64,000 bases of DNA from assembly GCA_944332815.1 (NCBI GenBank), contig CALVKQ010000001.1, positions 304,579-368,578 on the forward strand. The letters run 5' to 3'. This document shows, piece after piece, positions 7,941 to 15,575 of the stretch (position 1 is its first letter; every line of letters begins with the position of its first letter). This DNA is from an uncultured Clostridia bacterium. Lineage in GTDB: Bacteria; Bacillota; Clostridia; Christensenellales; CAG-917. A program made the translations under genes and the position numbers. The notes beneath the pieces were generated by a model, which saw nothing but the letters and a program-made list of their open reading frames with translations, was not told the DNA's origin and made no database searches.

Positions 7941-9446
7941 TCATGCGCGCGGTTTCATGGTGGGGAACAACAGCACCTCGCGGATGGAATAACTGTCCGT
8001 AAGCAGCATGACCAGCCTGTCCACGCCCATGCCCATGCCGCCCGTGGGAGGCATGCCGTATTCGAGCGCGTTGACGAAATCCTCGTCATAGGGCTGCGCT
8101 TCCTCGTCCCCCTGCGCCTTTGCCGCCATCTGGGCGGCGAACCTTTCGCGCTGGTCTATGGGGTCGTTGAGTTCGCTGAACGCGTTGGCTATTTCCTTCG
8201 AGGCGATGAACAGCTCGAACCTCTCCGTGAGCCTGGGGTCGGACTTCTTCTTTTTTGCAAGAGGACTGACCTCGACGGGATAATCGATGATGAACACGGG
8301 CCCCGTGAGTTTCTCCTCCACGAAATTGTCGAACACTTCGTAAAGCGCCTTGCCCCACGTGGTGTCCGCGGAAAGTTCCAGCCCCTTGGCGTTCGCCTTC
8401 GCGATGAGCTCCGCAAGCGGCTCCGCGTTAAAGTCCATGCCAACGTACCTTTTGACCGCATCCGCCATCGTCAGTCTTTCCCACGGACCTTCGAAGGAGA
8501 GCCTCTCCCCCTGATAGGTGATGTCGAGGGTGCCGCACGCCTTCATCGCGCAGTGACGGATAAGGTTCTCGGTGAGGTCCATCATGGCATTGTAATCCAC
8601 ATACGCCTGATAAACTTCCACGGTGGTGAACTCGGGGTTATGCTTGGGGTCCATCCCCTCGTTGCGGAATATCCTGCCCACCTCGTACACCTTCTCGAAG
8701 CCGCCCACTATGCAGCGTTTGAGGTAAAGTTCGGTTGCGATGCGCAGATACATATCCACGTCGAGAGTGTTGTGATGCGTGACGAAAGGACGGGCGTTCG
8801 CGCCGCCGGCGAGAGTGTTGAGAACGGGCGTTTCCACCTCGAAAAAGCCCTCCCCGTCCAGATACTCGCGTATGGCGGACACTATCTTGCTGCGTTTGAC
8901 GAAGATGTCCTTCACGCCGGGATTGGCGATGAGGTCTACGTAACGCTGGCGGTATCTGAGCTCGGGGTCTTTGAGCCCGTGATACTTCTCAGGCAACGGG
9001 AGCAGGGATTTGACGAGCAGAGTGTACTCCGCAACGTGCACGGTGATCTCCCCCGTCTTGGTTTTGAACACCTTGCCCCTGACGCCTATGATATCGCCGA
9101 CGTCCAGCTTTTTGAACTCCTGATAAGCCTCGACGCCCATGTCGTCGCGGCTGAAATAAAGTTGCAGATCGCCGTCGCTGTCGGAAATGTGACCGAAGCT
9201 GGCTTTGCCCATGACTCGCTTGGACATGAGCCTGCCGGCAACGGACACCTCGGTGTCCTCGTACGCGCCGTAATCCGCACGTATGCCCCCTGCCGTCGCC
9301 GTGCGGCAGTAGGTCGTGATCTCAAACGGGTCTTTGCCCGTTTCCCGAAGCGCGTCCAGCTTGGACTGCCTCACCTTGCGGACTTCGCTGATGTCCTGCT
9401 CGGGAAGCGCCGCTTCCTGTCTGTTGTCGTTGGTGGATGCGTTCAC
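7941..9446 (-). CDS. lysS: Lysyl-tRNA synthetase, class II
   Basis: 501 residues, normal length. The N-terminal OB-fold binds the anticodon; class II motif 2 is visible as FRNEGMDPKHNPEFT and motif 3 as GMGMGVDRLVMLL. It charges tRNA-Lys. The start is a GTG at 9446 whose GTGA overlaps the greA stop, so translation is coupled to greA. It is the last gene of the amaP-greA-lysS operon; greA-lysS adjacency is common in Firmicutes. Confidence 0.97.
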   Translation of the reverse strand: MNASTNDNRQEAALPEQDISEVRKVRQSKLDALRETGKDPFEITTYCRTATAGGIRADYGAYEDTEVSVAGRLMSKRVMGKASFGHISDSDGDLQLYFSRDDMGVEAYQEFKKLDVGDIIGVRGKVFKTKTGEITVHVAEYTLLVKSLLPLPEKYHGLKDPELRYRQRYVDLIANPGVKDIFVKRSKIVSAIREYLDGEGFFEVETPVLNTLAGGANARPFVTHHNTLDVDMYLRIATELYLKRCIVGGFEKVYEVGRIFRNEGMDPKHNPEFTTVEVYQAYVDYNAMMDLTENLIRHCAMKACGTLDITYQGERLSFEGPWERLTMADAVKRYVGMDFNAEPLAELIAKANAKGLELSADTTWGKALYEVFDNFVEEKLTGPVFIIDYPVEVSPLAKKKKSDPRLTERFELFIASKEIANAFSELNDPIDQRERFAAQMAAKAQGDEEAQPYDEDFVNALEYGMPPTGGMGMGVDRLVMLLTDSYSIREVLLFPTMKPRA

Positions 9447-9922
9447 TTGATTTCCTTTATCTTATACCTGATGGTGCCGCCGTTCGGCGCGGTCATTTCC
9501 ACAACGTCGCCGGCTTTTCCGCCTATGAGCGCCTGCCCGAGGGGAGATTCGTTGCTGATACGGTTCTGCGCCGCGTCCGCCTCCGTCGTGCCGACGATCT
9601 GATAAGTTTCGGGCTCGTCCTCCTCGTCGCCGTCCAAAAAGGCTACGACGATGGTGCTGCCCAGCGACACTTCGTGCTTGCTCAGATTGTCCTCGTTGAT
9701 GATGACGGCATTCTGGATCTTCTCTTCGAGTTCCTTTATCTCGGACTCGACAAAACTTTGCTCTTCTTTTGCCGCGTCGTACTCGGCATTCTCGCTCAGA
9801 TCGCCGAACTCGCGCGCGACCTTTATCCTCTCCGCGACCTCTTTGCGCTTGACGACCACGAGATACTCGTGACGCGCTTCCAGCTCCTTCAGTCCGTCAC
9901 TGGTGAGAAAAACCTCTTTCAT
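9443..9922 (-). CDS. greA: Transcription elongation factor GreA
   Basis: 159 residues. The N-terminal coiled coil carries the acidic tip (NAEYDAAKEEQ) that enters the polymerase secondary channel and stimulates cleavage of backtracked RNA; the C-terminal FKBP-like domain ends GGTIRYKIKEIK. Overlaps the upstream AmaP-like gene by ATGA and lysS by GTGA, giving a tightly coupled operon. Confidence 0.96.
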   Translation of the reverse strand: MKEVFLTSDGLKELEARHEYLVVVKRKEVAERIKVAREFGDLSENAEYDAAKEEQSFVESEIKELEEKIQNAVIINEDNLSKHEVSLGSTIVVAFLDGDEEDEPETYQIVGTTEADAAQNRISNESPLGQALIGGKAGDVVEMTAPNGGTIRYKIKEIK

Positions 9923-10776
9923 TCTTCCTCTTCGGCATCGGCGTCCGCCTCAACCTTTCCCTCCGTTTCGTTTTCTTCCTTATCGTTATCGTCGTCTTCC
10001 GCTTCGGAGGGGACGTCCTCCTCCTCAAAAGACTCGTCTGCCACTTCCGCCGCGAGCTCTTCCGGCATCTGCTCGGGAGCCGGGGTATCCTCCGCCGCGG
10101 CTTCCGCCTCGGTAGCAACGCTCTCGTTCTCGACGGGAGCCGCCGTTTCGGCTGCCTCCGCGCCGCCGTCGGACACGCGCTCGACCAGGTTGGGGATCGC
10201 CGCATAGTTGGGCACGTGCGCCGCGACTTTCTCCTCCACCTCTTCGTTCACCTTGTTCATGTCCGCCTTGAAACGCGCCTGCAAGGACACTATCTTGAAC
10301 TCTATCGCGTGGAAGCGGAACCCCAGCGCGCCCTTGACCTCCTCTTCCAGCAGCGTGCGCAGGAAGGTTTCCGTTTCAAACACGTCGCGGTCGGTGATGC
10401 GCACCGCGACTTTCAGTTTGACGCCGTACTCGTTCACGATGAGCGCGACTTTGCCCGTCTTCACGCCTTCCAGACCGCGGAAAGTTTCCTTGACCAGCTT
10501 GCGGATGACGCCGAGAGTCGCCTTGCAGGAACCGCCCTGCTCGTTGCGGAGAGTGATCTCGCGCACCGTGTCGCTGTTCAGGAAGAGCAGCGTGAGCGAA
10601 CACGCCGCAAGCAGCAGATACAGCACACTGAGCGTGATGATCAGACCTCTGACCAACTGATTGTCAAACTCTTCGGGCGTTATTCCGCCGAATGCCGTGA
10701 CGATCAGGATGATGATCAGCACCAGTGCGACGATCAGCCCTGCCGATGCCAACACTTTCTCGATATTCTTTTTCAT
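9919..10776 (-). CDS. Alkaline-shock membrane-anchor (AmaP/Asp23-type) protein
   Basis: 285 residues from the ATG at 10776, which has GGGAGG; the frame is open 47 codons further but without a ribosome site. Two membrane helices (about residues 8-30 and 42-63) precede an Asp23/AmaP-like domain (about 70-185: TGKVALIVNEYGVKLKVAV and KVNEEVEEKVAAHV), then a 100-residue acidic low-complexity tail rich in E, A and D. AmaP proteins tether Asp23 to the membrane in envelope stress. The acidic tail is unusual and its role is unknown. First gene of the operon with greA and lysS. Confidence 0.7.
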   Translation of the reverse strand: MKKNIEKVLASAGLIVALVLIIILIVTAFGGITPEEFDNQLVRGLIITLSVLYLLLAACSLTLLFLNSDTVREITLRNEQGGSCKATLGVIRKLVKETFRGLEGVKTGKVALIVNEYGVKLKVAVRITDRDVFETETFLRTLLEEEVKGALGFRFHAIEFKIVSLQARFKADMNKVNEEVEEKVAAHVPNYAAIPNLVERVSDGGAEAAETAAPVENESVATEAEAAAEDTPAPEQMPEELAAEVADESFEEEDVPSEAEDDDNDKEENETEGKVEADADAEEEE

Positions 10777-10895
10777 ATTGCCTCCCTCGGCGCAAGCGCC
10801 GCCATGCTTTCCGTTCGGATCGCGCTCCATCCTGAGGAGCCGCCGCAGAACCGCATATGCGCGCACCGCGCGCGTGGTTCTATTATTTTTCATAT

Positions 10896-10924
10896 AATAT
10901 AAACGATACGCGCGCATCAGTCAA
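10896..10924 (-). promoter_or_regulatory. Sigma-A promoter for amaP-like/greA/lysS
   Basis: TTGACT (10924-10919), 17 bp, TATATT (10901-10896) on the minus strand. The leader of about 110 nt before the ATG shows no riboswitch that I recognise. Confidence 0.7.
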
Positions 10925-10985
10925 GAAAATGTCCCCATTTCTGTTTTCTTTTTCAACTTGGTGCTTGTTTTGCTTGCGTTTGGTC

Positions 10986-11106
10986 GAAACAGGAACGCAT
11001 TGAAACCAATGGGGACGGGGTAAAGCCGGGGTCCCCACCTACGGTGGGGCATGGGGGCGCAAATGTCCAATGAGGTGGACATTTTTGCCCCGTCCCCATT
11101 TGTTTC
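10986..11106. repeat. Palindromic module H1, copy A
   Basis: Outer arms GAAACCAATGGGGACGGGG and CCCCGTCCCCATTTGTTTC enclose a hairpin CCCCACC-TAC-GGTGGGG and a hairpin AAATGTCCA-ATGAGG-TGGACATTT. The same architecture with different but still paired bases occurs at 32918-33056 and 33605-33744. Confidence 0.9.
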
Positions 11107-11427
11107 GGAGTTGTATGCGAACTCAAACAACACTCGCTCAAAGTTCGCGGCATACTCAAAGAATATAAAACTTGCCAACGTCCCCTGACATGGGAGTATT
11201 GTGCCCCCTCCTTCCCTTCGGGCTTTCCTCCCCCGTGCCGAAAGGGCTACACTCCTCGCATCATGCAGGACGGACTTTCCGCCTCTTAAAAAAGTTTGTT
11301 TCTTGCACTCACATAATCAAGCGGAGAACTGCACTCACAGAGCACCCGGCACGGGTGGAGGAATTCGGCACTCGCGCACTACGCCCGTGTCTACTTAATG
11401 CCCCGTCGGCGCTCGGCGCTCACTTTT

Positions 11428-11491
11428 CGCGCCGCGACTTGCAAGCGTGGGCGAATGCTCGCCCACGGTGCAAGTTTGGCTGAGCGGCGCG
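11428..11491. repeat. Hairpin module M3, copy A
   Basis: CGCGCCGC pairs with GCGGCGCG around an inner stem ACTTGCA/TGCAAGT and GTGGGCGA/TCGCCCAC, followed by the invariant TTGGCTGAGCGGCGCG. In copies B and C both inner helices are different but still fully paired. Confidence 0.9.
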
Positions 11492-11494
11492 TTG

Positions 11495-11660
11495 TTCCGT
11501 CTTTGAATGAGAGAGTTGTTGGTCAAGCACGCCCACAATAAGTGAACGTGAGGAATAGAGTATTTTATTCCGTCTTCGAATGAGGAAGTTGTAAATCAAG
11601 CACGCTCCGAATAAGCGAGTGTCGGGAATGAGGGATATTTTTCCGTCCTCGAACGGGTGT
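11495..11660. repeat. 73-bp degenerate tandem units, copy A
   Basis: TTCCGTC boxes begin at 11495, 11568 and 11641 (period 73 and 73), each followed by a YTYGAAYG-type segment and, about 40 nt later, by CACGCYC; the last unit runs into the terminal palindrome. Confidence 0.85.
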
Positions 11661-11673
11661 AATTCTACTTCGC

Positions 11674-11841
11674 TAAACGCCGCCATTTAGATGAAGTTTG
11701 CCCCATCCCGAAATCAAAGATTTCGCGACGGGGACCCCGTATGCGCGAAAGAGCCCCTGCCGAGAGGCGGAGCTTACTTACTCGTAAGCGAGCATCTACG
11801 GCAGGGGCTCTGACAAAGCAGTTCGCCAAATGGCGGCGTTT
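11674..11841. repeat. Nested terminal palindrome A1
   Basis: Outer arms TAAACGCCGCCATTT and AAATGGCGGCGTTT, inner arms AGAGCCCCTGCCG and CGGCAGGGGCTCT, centre CTTACTTACTCGTAAG. The left flank (11701-11745) contains one copy of the 46-bp CCCGAAATC/GATTTCG hairpin found in triplicate at 15399-15536. Confidence 0.85.
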
Positions 11842-11847
11842 GGCTTG

Positions 11848-11974
11848 TTAAAGCGCGATATTTTAGCGTCAGACAAGGAAGATGCCCTGTCCACGGGTGC
11901 GTAGCGTACTCCTTGTACGTAAGCAATCGTGGCAGGGCGTCTGACGCAGTATCACGAAAAATAGCGCGCTTTAA
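11848..11974. repeat. Nested terminal palindrome A2, joined to a stop codon
   Basis: Outer arms TTAAAGCGCGATATTTT and AAAAATAGCGCGCTTTAA, then GCGTCAGAC/GTCTGACGC, then CCACG/CGTGG and CCCT/AGGG, around GTAC-TCCTT-GTAC. The right arm contains the TAA stop codon of the minus-strand gene at 11971-13323. Confidence 0.85.
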
Positions 11975-13323
11975 GCGGAGAGGGATTGATCCCCATACCT
12001 TATCCACCCCCTCCTCCTCATTATTTCCGAGAGGAAGAAACAGACGACGGCAGGGATGACGAAGGCGCAGAGGACGATGCCGAGGGCGAGTTTCCATTGC
12101 TCGGGCATGCCGACTTCCATGGAGGCGTCTATGGTGCCGAAGATGCCGACAAGACCGGAGGTGCCCATGCCGCCGCCGACGGCGTTGCAGCGCAGCTCGA
12201 AGACGCAGGTGGAGAGGGGTCCGACTATCGCGCTTGCCACGATGGGAGGGAGCATGATCTGCGGACGGCGCATGAGGTTGGGGATCTGCAACATGCTGGT
12301 GCCTATGCCCTGTGCGATGAGTCCGCCCCACCTGTTCTCGCGGAAGGACTGGACGGCGAAGCCGACCATATGCGCGGCGCATCCGACCATGGACGCTCCG
12401 CCTGCGAGGAGTATGGCGTCGTAGGTGGCGAAGTCCACCGCACCCGTCCCGAACGCCGTGACCACGGGGGTCGCAACGGAGAGCCATATCGCGGCGGAAG
12501 ATGTGGGGAGTGTGAGCAGGATTCCCATGACGACGGCGATGATGATGCCCATGACGGCAGGCGTCGCCGCAGTGGCGAGCGCAACGCCCTCGCCTATGAG
12601 ATCCACGAGCTTGATGAAGGGCCACGCCACCCATATCGCAAAGAGGCAGATGACGAACATGAATAGGGGAACGACCACGATGTCCACCTTGGTCTTGCCT
12701 GCCACCAGTCTGCCCAGTTCCACCGCGAGTACGGATACGACGTAAGCGCCGATGGGGTTGCCGGGAGCCCCGGGAGCGACGCCGGAAAGCACCGACGCAG
12801 GCGAGGAGGCAGCCGCAAAAAGTCCCTCCGTGAAACCGTCCGTAACGGAGGACGCGAACGCCCCGACGAGCCCTGCGACCGCAGCGGTGAACATGACGAG
12901 TTTGGGGGCTTTGAGCGCGTGCGCGATGCCTATGCCTATGCCTGCGCCCATCAAGAGTTTGGCAAGGGAGGCGACGGCTATTATCCCACCTCCCACCGTC
13001 ATGCCGGCTTGCGTGCCTGCGTCCGAGATCCAGGTGCCGATCTGCTCCAATATGGTGCCTGCGATGAGGGTGCAAAAAAGCCCCTGCGACATCCCCGTGA
13101 ACGCGTCGATGAAGTAACGCGTGAACCCTTTCTTCAAAAGATGAAGAATGTATTTACGCGAAAACTCGGGTTTTATGTCATCTTTTTGTGCGGTTGAAGC
13201 GTCGATTTTGTCATTATCTTCTTTTCCGTTCTCGGCTTCGGCGGCGCGGCTCGCCGCGTATTCTTCCTTTGTCATCCTGCGGTATTCCGCCGAATCACGG
13301 AAGAGTTCAAGCATCTTGTCCAT
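11971..13323 (-). CDS. PTS EIIC-type membrane protein (PF13303-like)
   Basis: 450 residues. After a 75-residue charged cytosolic N-terminus come about ten hydrophobic segments with the family features GAPGNPIGAYVVSV, GIILLTLP-type glycine helices and CAAHMVGFAVQSFRENRWGG. This family resembles the EIIC permease of phosphotransferase systems, but no EIIA, EIIB or sugar-enzyme gene is near, so the substrate is unknown. The start at 13323 has GGGAGG and overlaps the upstream M28-like gene by 17 nt; the longer open frame is an artefact of that overlap. The stop codon lies in repeat A2. Confidence 0.7.
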   Translation of the reverse strand: MDKMLELFRDSAEYRRMTKEEYAASRAAEAENGKEDNDKIDASTAQKDDIKPEFSRKYILHLLKKGFTRYFIDAFTGMSQGLFCTLIAGTILEQIGTWISDAGTQAGMTVGGGIIAVASLAKLLMGAGIGIGIAHALKAPKLVMFTAAVAGLVGAFASSVTDGFTEGLFAAASSPASVLSGVAPGAPGNPIGAYVVSVLAVELGRLVAGKTKVDIVVVPLFMFVICLFAIWVAWPFIKLVDLIGEGVALATAATPAVMGIIIAVVMGILLTLPTSSAAIWLSVATPVVTAFGTGAVDFATYDAILLAGGASMVGCAAHMVGFAVQSFRENRWGGLIAQGIGTSMLQIPNLMRRPQIMLPPIVASAIVGPLSTCVFELRCNAVGGGMGTSGLVGIFGTIDASMEVGMPEQWKLALGIVLCAFVIPAVVCFFLSEIMRRRGWIRYGDQSLSA

Positions 13324-14626
13324 CCTGCCCCTCCCATTTTTTTCGTGCCATCCCCACCACCGTGGCAAGGGTGAGCGCGTAGAGCGCGCCGGCGTCTTCG
13401 CGCCGAAAATCTTCCCCTTTGGGTCCGTAGCTTTTTGCATTGAAAAACGCGCAGTCGCACCCTGCGTCCGCAAGCGCGTTCGCCTGATAACCGTGCAGCG
13501 CGTTGAGTTTGCTGTGCAGTCCGTCGCAAGGCGGCATGAGGCAAGGGACACCCGTCTTTTCCACCGCATCGAAGAGCGCCTGCTGCGCCAACCCCGAAAA
13601 CTCGGTGCCGCGCAACGCGTCCCTGCGGAGCAGGGATATCCTTGCCCCCTCTATATCCCCTATGACGAGCGCGACCGCCCCCTTTATCTCGGGGTGCGCC
13701 TGCGCGAACGCTCTCGAACCGGCGTGCGCGGAATTCTCTCCCCCGAAGGACACATAGCATACCCTCGTCCCCTCGGGCAGCAGTTCGGGCGAACGGAGCA
13801 GCGTGCGGTACACCTCCGCCGACACCGCGGTGGAAATGCCGTTGTTCTCCCTGGCGTGCCTTTGAAAGGGGGAAAAGTGCACGAGCAGCGCGAAAATGCC
13901 TGCCAAAGCGTTGAGGAAAGGAAGTATGCTGAGGGTGGTTATCTTGGGCACGGTGTCCGAACCGACGCAAAGTTTGACTATGCAAAAAAGGATGAACAGC
14001 GCCGCCGAAACGGGCACCACCACGAACACGACCTTGCGCACCATGTCGAAGTTGACGAAATACGACCCGGGCGAAGCGTCGTGATTGGAGGCTATCACCA
14101 CCAATTTTTCACCTTGCTGCTTTTTAAGAGGTATGCTTTCGCTGAATACGTTGTAGGAAACCTTTTTGGGGTAAAGGATGCGGACCGCGCCGCCGACGCC
14201 CAAAAACGCCGCCGCGGCGCCCAAACCGAACACCACGAACACTCCGAGCGCCACGATGATGAGGACGGAACCTGCCACGCGGCTGCCGCCGAAGGATACG
14301 AAATACAACAGCGCGGCGACAAAGTACACCACCGCGAACAGCGCGCAGCAATTCCTGCCTGCGTACGGCGGAGTGCGGAACGCTTCCATCCTGGTTGTCG
14401 CAAAAGGAGAAAGCTCATCACGCAACGCGCGCGCGCAAGCGGTTTCCTCGTGCGTGGAAGTGAGCCCGTCCGCAAAATCGGACAGCTTTTTTATGAGCTC
14501 TTCCGCACGCTCGTTCACCGCCTCGCGTTCGTCTGCGTTCTCCCTCTCGTCGTGTTCGGTGGGACGCTCTTCCCCGTCCTGCGCCACTTCCGCACGCGCG
14601 ACGATATAATCGTTCTCTTCGCCCAT
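13307..14626 (-). CDS. Membrane-anchored M28 peptidase-like protein with degenerate metal site
   Basis: 439 residues. A charged N-terminus, two helices (about 95-150), a short loop, two more helices (about 200-260), then a soluble domain. The order of segments follows M28 aminopeptidases: VIASNHDASPGS where the family has a GAHxDS zinc motif, ARENNGIST where it has DDNASG, and VSFGGENSAHAGS where it has the FxxEExGxxGS segment. The first histidine, the DDN aspartate and the second E of the EE pair are replaced, so catalysis is doubtful. Middle gene of SDR-M28-EIIC. The function is unknown; the fold call is moderate. Confidence 0.55.
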   Translation of the reverse strand: MGEENDYIVARAEVAQDGEERPTEHDERENADEREAVNERAEELIKKLSDFADGLTSTHEETACARALRDELSPFATTRMEAFRTPPYAGRNCCALFAVVYFVAALLYFVSFGGSRVAGSVLIIVALGVFVVFGLGAAAAFLGVGGAVRILYPKKVSYNVFSESIPLKKQQGEKLVVIASNHDASPGSYFVNFDMVRKVVFVVVPVSAALFILFCIVKLCVGSDTVPKITTLSILPFLNALAGIFALLVHFSPFQRHARENNGISTAVSAEVYRTLLRSPELLPEGTRVCYVSFGGENSAHAGSRAFAQAHPEIKGAVALVIGDIEGARISLLRRDALRGTEFSGLAQQALFDAVEKTGVPCLMPPCDGLHSKLNALHGYQANALADAGCDCAFFNAKSYGPKGEDFRREDAGALYALTLATVVGMARKKWEGQDGQDA

Positions 14627-14635
14627 ACTCTCTCC

Positions 14636-15355
14636 TCACGCGGTGAAACCGCCGTCCACCGTGAGCACCTGCCCCGTTACGTAACCGTGCCGCAGCAAAA
14701 ACACCGCCGCCGACGCTATCTCTTCGGGAGAAGCCAGCCTGCCGAGAGGGATATCGCGGCAGATATCCGCAAGTTCCTCCTCTCCATAGCATTTCATCAT
14801 GTCGGTGTCCACCGCCCCGGGCGCCAGCGCATTGACGCGGATCCCACTGGGCGCGACCTCCTTGGCGAGGGCGAGAGTCATGCCTATGAGCGCGGCTTTG
14901 GAAGCGGAATACGCCGCTTCGCACGCGCCTCCTCTCACTCCCCAAACGGAGGACACGTTGACGATGCTCCCCCTCTTTTTCTCTATCATGTACGGCAGCA
15001 GCTCGCGAGTGACGTAAAACGCGCCGTCGCAGTTGACCGCAAACATCCGCCGCCACTCCTCGTCCGTGACGTCCTGGAACAGACCGCGCCCGGATATCCC
15101 CGCGCAGTTGACAAGCATTTCGGCGCCGCCGAACCTCTCACGCGCGGCGCGCACCGCCTCTCTCACCGAAAGAGGGTCGGAAACATCGCAGAAAAACGCT
15201 TTGACGCCGCCGTAGACTTTCAGTTCCTCCTCCAGAGCGCGCGCCTCTTTTTCCGATGCGCAATAGGTGAAAGCCACGTTGCATTCGGGCGCCAGCGCGC
15301 GGACTATCGCCGCGCCTATACCCCTGCTTCCTCCCGTCACAAACGCCGTTGCCAC
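14636..15355 (-). CDS. Short-chain dehydrogenase/reductase, FabG-like
   Basis: 239 residues, complete classical SDR: the NAD(P) motif TGGSRGIG, NCAG at the end of beta-4, catalytic serine in VNVSSVWG, the YSASK tyrosine/lysine pair, and PGAVDTDM. It reduces a keto group with NADPH or NADH; 3-oxoacyl-ACP reductase is possible, but no other fatty-acid gene is near. The start is GTG with AGAGGAGG upstream. First gene of a three-gene unit; the promoter is not obvious because the 46-bp repeats lie directly upstream. Confidence 0.88.
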   Translation of the reverse strand: MATAFVTGGSRGIGAAIVRALAPECNVAFTYCASEKEARALEEELKVYGGVKAFFCDVSDPLSVREAVRAARERFGGAEMLVNCAGISGRGLFQDVTDEEWRRMFAVNCDGAFYVTRELLPYMIEKKRGSIVNVSSVWGVRGGACEAAYSASKAALIGMTLALAKEVAPSGIRVNALAPGAVDTDMMKCYGEEELADICRDIPLGRLASPEEIASAAVFLLRHGYVTGQVLTVDGGFTA

Positions 15356-15398
15356 GCCTATACCTCCTCTTCACGGTCGGCGGCTGCCGCCGACAATA

Positions 15399-15536
15399 TG
15401 ACCCCAGCCCGAAATCAGGGATTTCGCGTCGGGGACCCCGAATTTGACCCCAGCCCGAAATCAAGGATTTCGCGTCGGGGACCCCGAATTTGACCCCAGC
15501 CCGAAAATCAAGGATTTCGCGCCGGGGACCCCGAAA
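15399..15536. repeat. Three tandem copies of a 46-bp hairpin repeat
   Basis: Units begin at 15399, 15445 and 15491 with TGACCCCAGCCCGAAA; each contains CCCGAAATC paired with GATTTCG and CGGGGACCCCG. Copies differ at about three positions. A fourth, diverged copy sits inside composite repeat A (11701-11745). Confidence 0.92.
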
Positions 15537-15566
15537 CAAAAAAAGGCGGACAACGCCGCCTTTTTT
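15537..15566 (-). terminator. Terminator of the propeller lipoprotein gene
   Basis: GGCGG-ACAACG-CCGCC flanked by runs of A and T; on the minus strand it follows the stop at 15576 by about 10 nt and gives a U-tract, and it can also act on the plus strand. Confidence 0.85.
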
Positions 15567-15575
15567 AGGCCGAAC

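Larger units (their letters stand above)
10986..11974. repeat. Composite intergenic repeat, copy A
   Basis: About 1 kb without a gene, made of modules also found in copies B, C and D: palindrome H1 (10986-11106), a 240-bp block beginning CCCTGACATGGGAG (11183-11420), hairpin M3 (11428-11491), three TTCCGTC tandem boxes (11495-11660), and two terminal palindromes (11674-11841, 11848-11974), the last one reaching into the stop codon of the PTS-like gene. Short open frames in it shift between copies and are not considered genes. No transposase is present. Confidence 0.85.

Noticed and set aside
10986..11106. H1 as an ordinary intrinsic terminator
   Set aside because: The palindrome is long and branched, it recurs in a unit interior at 33605, and copy A lies beside a promoter and not after a gene.
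11190..11483. Recurrent frame starting MGVLCPLLPFGLSSP in repeats A, B and C
   Set aside because: The frame shifts at a poly-A run in copy B, stops early in C and is disrupted in D, while the DNA-level hairpins are kept. Explained by repeated non-coding DNA.
11674..11974. Integron attC sites
   Set aside because: The palindromes have a similar nested shape, but I could not find the R'/R'' core triplets with confidence, there is no integrase, and the flanking genes are not cassette-like.
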